Source: Actinobacteria bacterium 69-20
GTDB taxonomy: Bacteria > Actinomycetota > Actinomycetes > Mycobacteriales > Nakamurellaceae
Length of the DNA: 64,000 nt
Assembly (NCBI GenBank): GCA_001897425.1
Contig: MKSW01000003.1
Coordinates: 60,579 to 124,578, forward strand
Reading direction: 5' to 3'
The position numbers and the translations under genes are program-made. Below the pieces are notes generated by a model. That model worked only from the letters and a program-made list of their open reading frames with translations, searched no databases and was not told the origin of the DNA. Shown in pieces: positions 63,561 to 64,000 of the stretch; positions within the stretch are counted from its first letter, which is position 1; each line of letters begins with the position of its first letter.

Positions 63561-64000
63561 GACTTCTGCAGCGTCGCAACCCGGTTCCCGAGGCGCTGCG
63601 GCGCGCTCTGCCGCCGGCCGACAGGATCCTCGCCGGTGTGCGGACGCTGGACGGGCGAATGCTCGCGGCCAGCCGGTTCGGGCTCTGGTTCGTGGCCGAG
63701 GGCGCCGCGGAGTGCTGGGATTGGCACCTGATCTCCAAGGCTCGGCTGGCGGACGGCGCCATGTATGTGACGGTCGTCGATGTGGTCGAAACCTGGCCGG
63801 ACGGAACGGTTGTCGTCCGGGATCGCCCGGAGGTGACGATCCGGCCGCAGTACTCGACGAGGCTCACCGACGTCGTGCATCAACGGGTGCGCCGCTCGGT
63901 GGCAGCCAGTCGGCGTCTGGACTGGCCGGGCGCCGGGGCGTGGGTGGCGTTGCGGCGGGTCGCTGGGCATGACGGCCTAGCGGTGCAGGTGCGCCTCGAT
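63557..64000 (+). CDS. Unknown protein (3' end beyond window)
   Basis: An open frame from GTG 63557 to the right edge (148 codons) without a stop, overlapping the dnaG stop by GTGA. It begins RLLQRRNPVPEALRRALPP and contains GRMLAASRFGLWFV and ECWDWHLISKARL. No family recognised with certainty; the coupling to dnaG suggests a real gene. Confidence 0.75.
   Translation, partial: MRLLQRRNPVPEALRRALPPADRILAGVRTLDGRMLAASRFGLWFVAEGAAECWDWHLISKARLADGAMYVTVVDVVETWPDGTVVVRDRPEVTIRPQYSTRLTDVVHQRVRRSVAASRRLDWPGAGAWVALRRVAGHDGLAVQVRLD

Overview
This is a high-GC actinobacterial chromosome segment. Several things point to the Mycobacteriales (Gordonia, Dietzia, Tomitella, Rhodococcus and relatives): a PriA-type hisA with no separate trpF in view, a Trp-associated membrane protein between trpE and trpC, a mycothiol-dependent maleylpyruvate isomerase-like protein, a DUF4191 protein beside lipA-lipB, and a gene order close to that recalled for mycobacteria. 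That recalled order is hisA..hisF-hisI-trpE-x-trpC-trpB-trpA-lgt-pyk-tesB, polA..rpsA..coaE, lipB-lipA, and glyS..dgt-dnaG. The genus cannot be fixed by reading alone.

Layout. 1-5.9 kb: the start of a glycogen debranching enzyme (runs off the left edge), an ABC ATPase, an enoyl-CoA hydratase, a THUMP-like methyltransferase and an MFS exporter. 5.9-20 kb: histidine and tryptophan biosynthesis (hisA, hisF, hisI, trpE, trpC, trpB, trpA) running into lgt and pyk. A block with a RidA protein, an AbiE type IV toxin-antitoxin pair, a maleylpyruvate isomerase-like enzyme and a TetR regulator separates hisA from hisF. 20-25 kb: tesB, then a reverse-strand set (aromatic amino-acid decarboxylase, zinc metallohydrolase, DUF2786 protein, MFS pump) and a tRNA-Leu(CAA). 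25.6-31.5 kb: a complete branched-chain amino-acid type ABC transporter (livHMGF, then livK on the other strand across a strong bidirectional terminator). 31.7-35 kb: a hotdog thioesterase and polA.

35-46 kb is accessory DNA between polA and rpsA. It holds a response regulator and a large histidine kinase, with the decayed 3' end of a second kinase between them and repeat arrays on both sides of the intact kinase. It also holds a SipW-type signal peptidase with three TasA/camelysin-like surface proteins, four toxin-antitoxin pairs, and a methyltransferase. 46-64 kb returns to core genes: rpsA, coaE, lipA/lipB, a Ser/Thr kinase, a glutamine amidotransferase, a patatin, glyS, a frame-broken surface protein, ydcF-like, dgt and dnaG, ending in an incomplete unknown gene.

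The most striking unexplained signal is a dispersed sequence word, TATGACGATGTTC (extended CGRGTATGACGATGTTCTCGG). It occurs six times exactly and about twelve more times in degenerate form, in both orientations. Copies lie between genes and inside genes at unconserved tails, loops and N-termini, in several reading frames. It is absent from the AbiE block and from the SipW/TasA genes themselves. A second signal is a 51-bp element with GGTGTG/CACACC ends, repeated at an exact 80-bp period upstream of the histidine kinase and present once more on its other side. Several conserved enzymes (GlgX, TrpE, the kinase, PolA, LivG) also carry low-complexity insertions or extensions.
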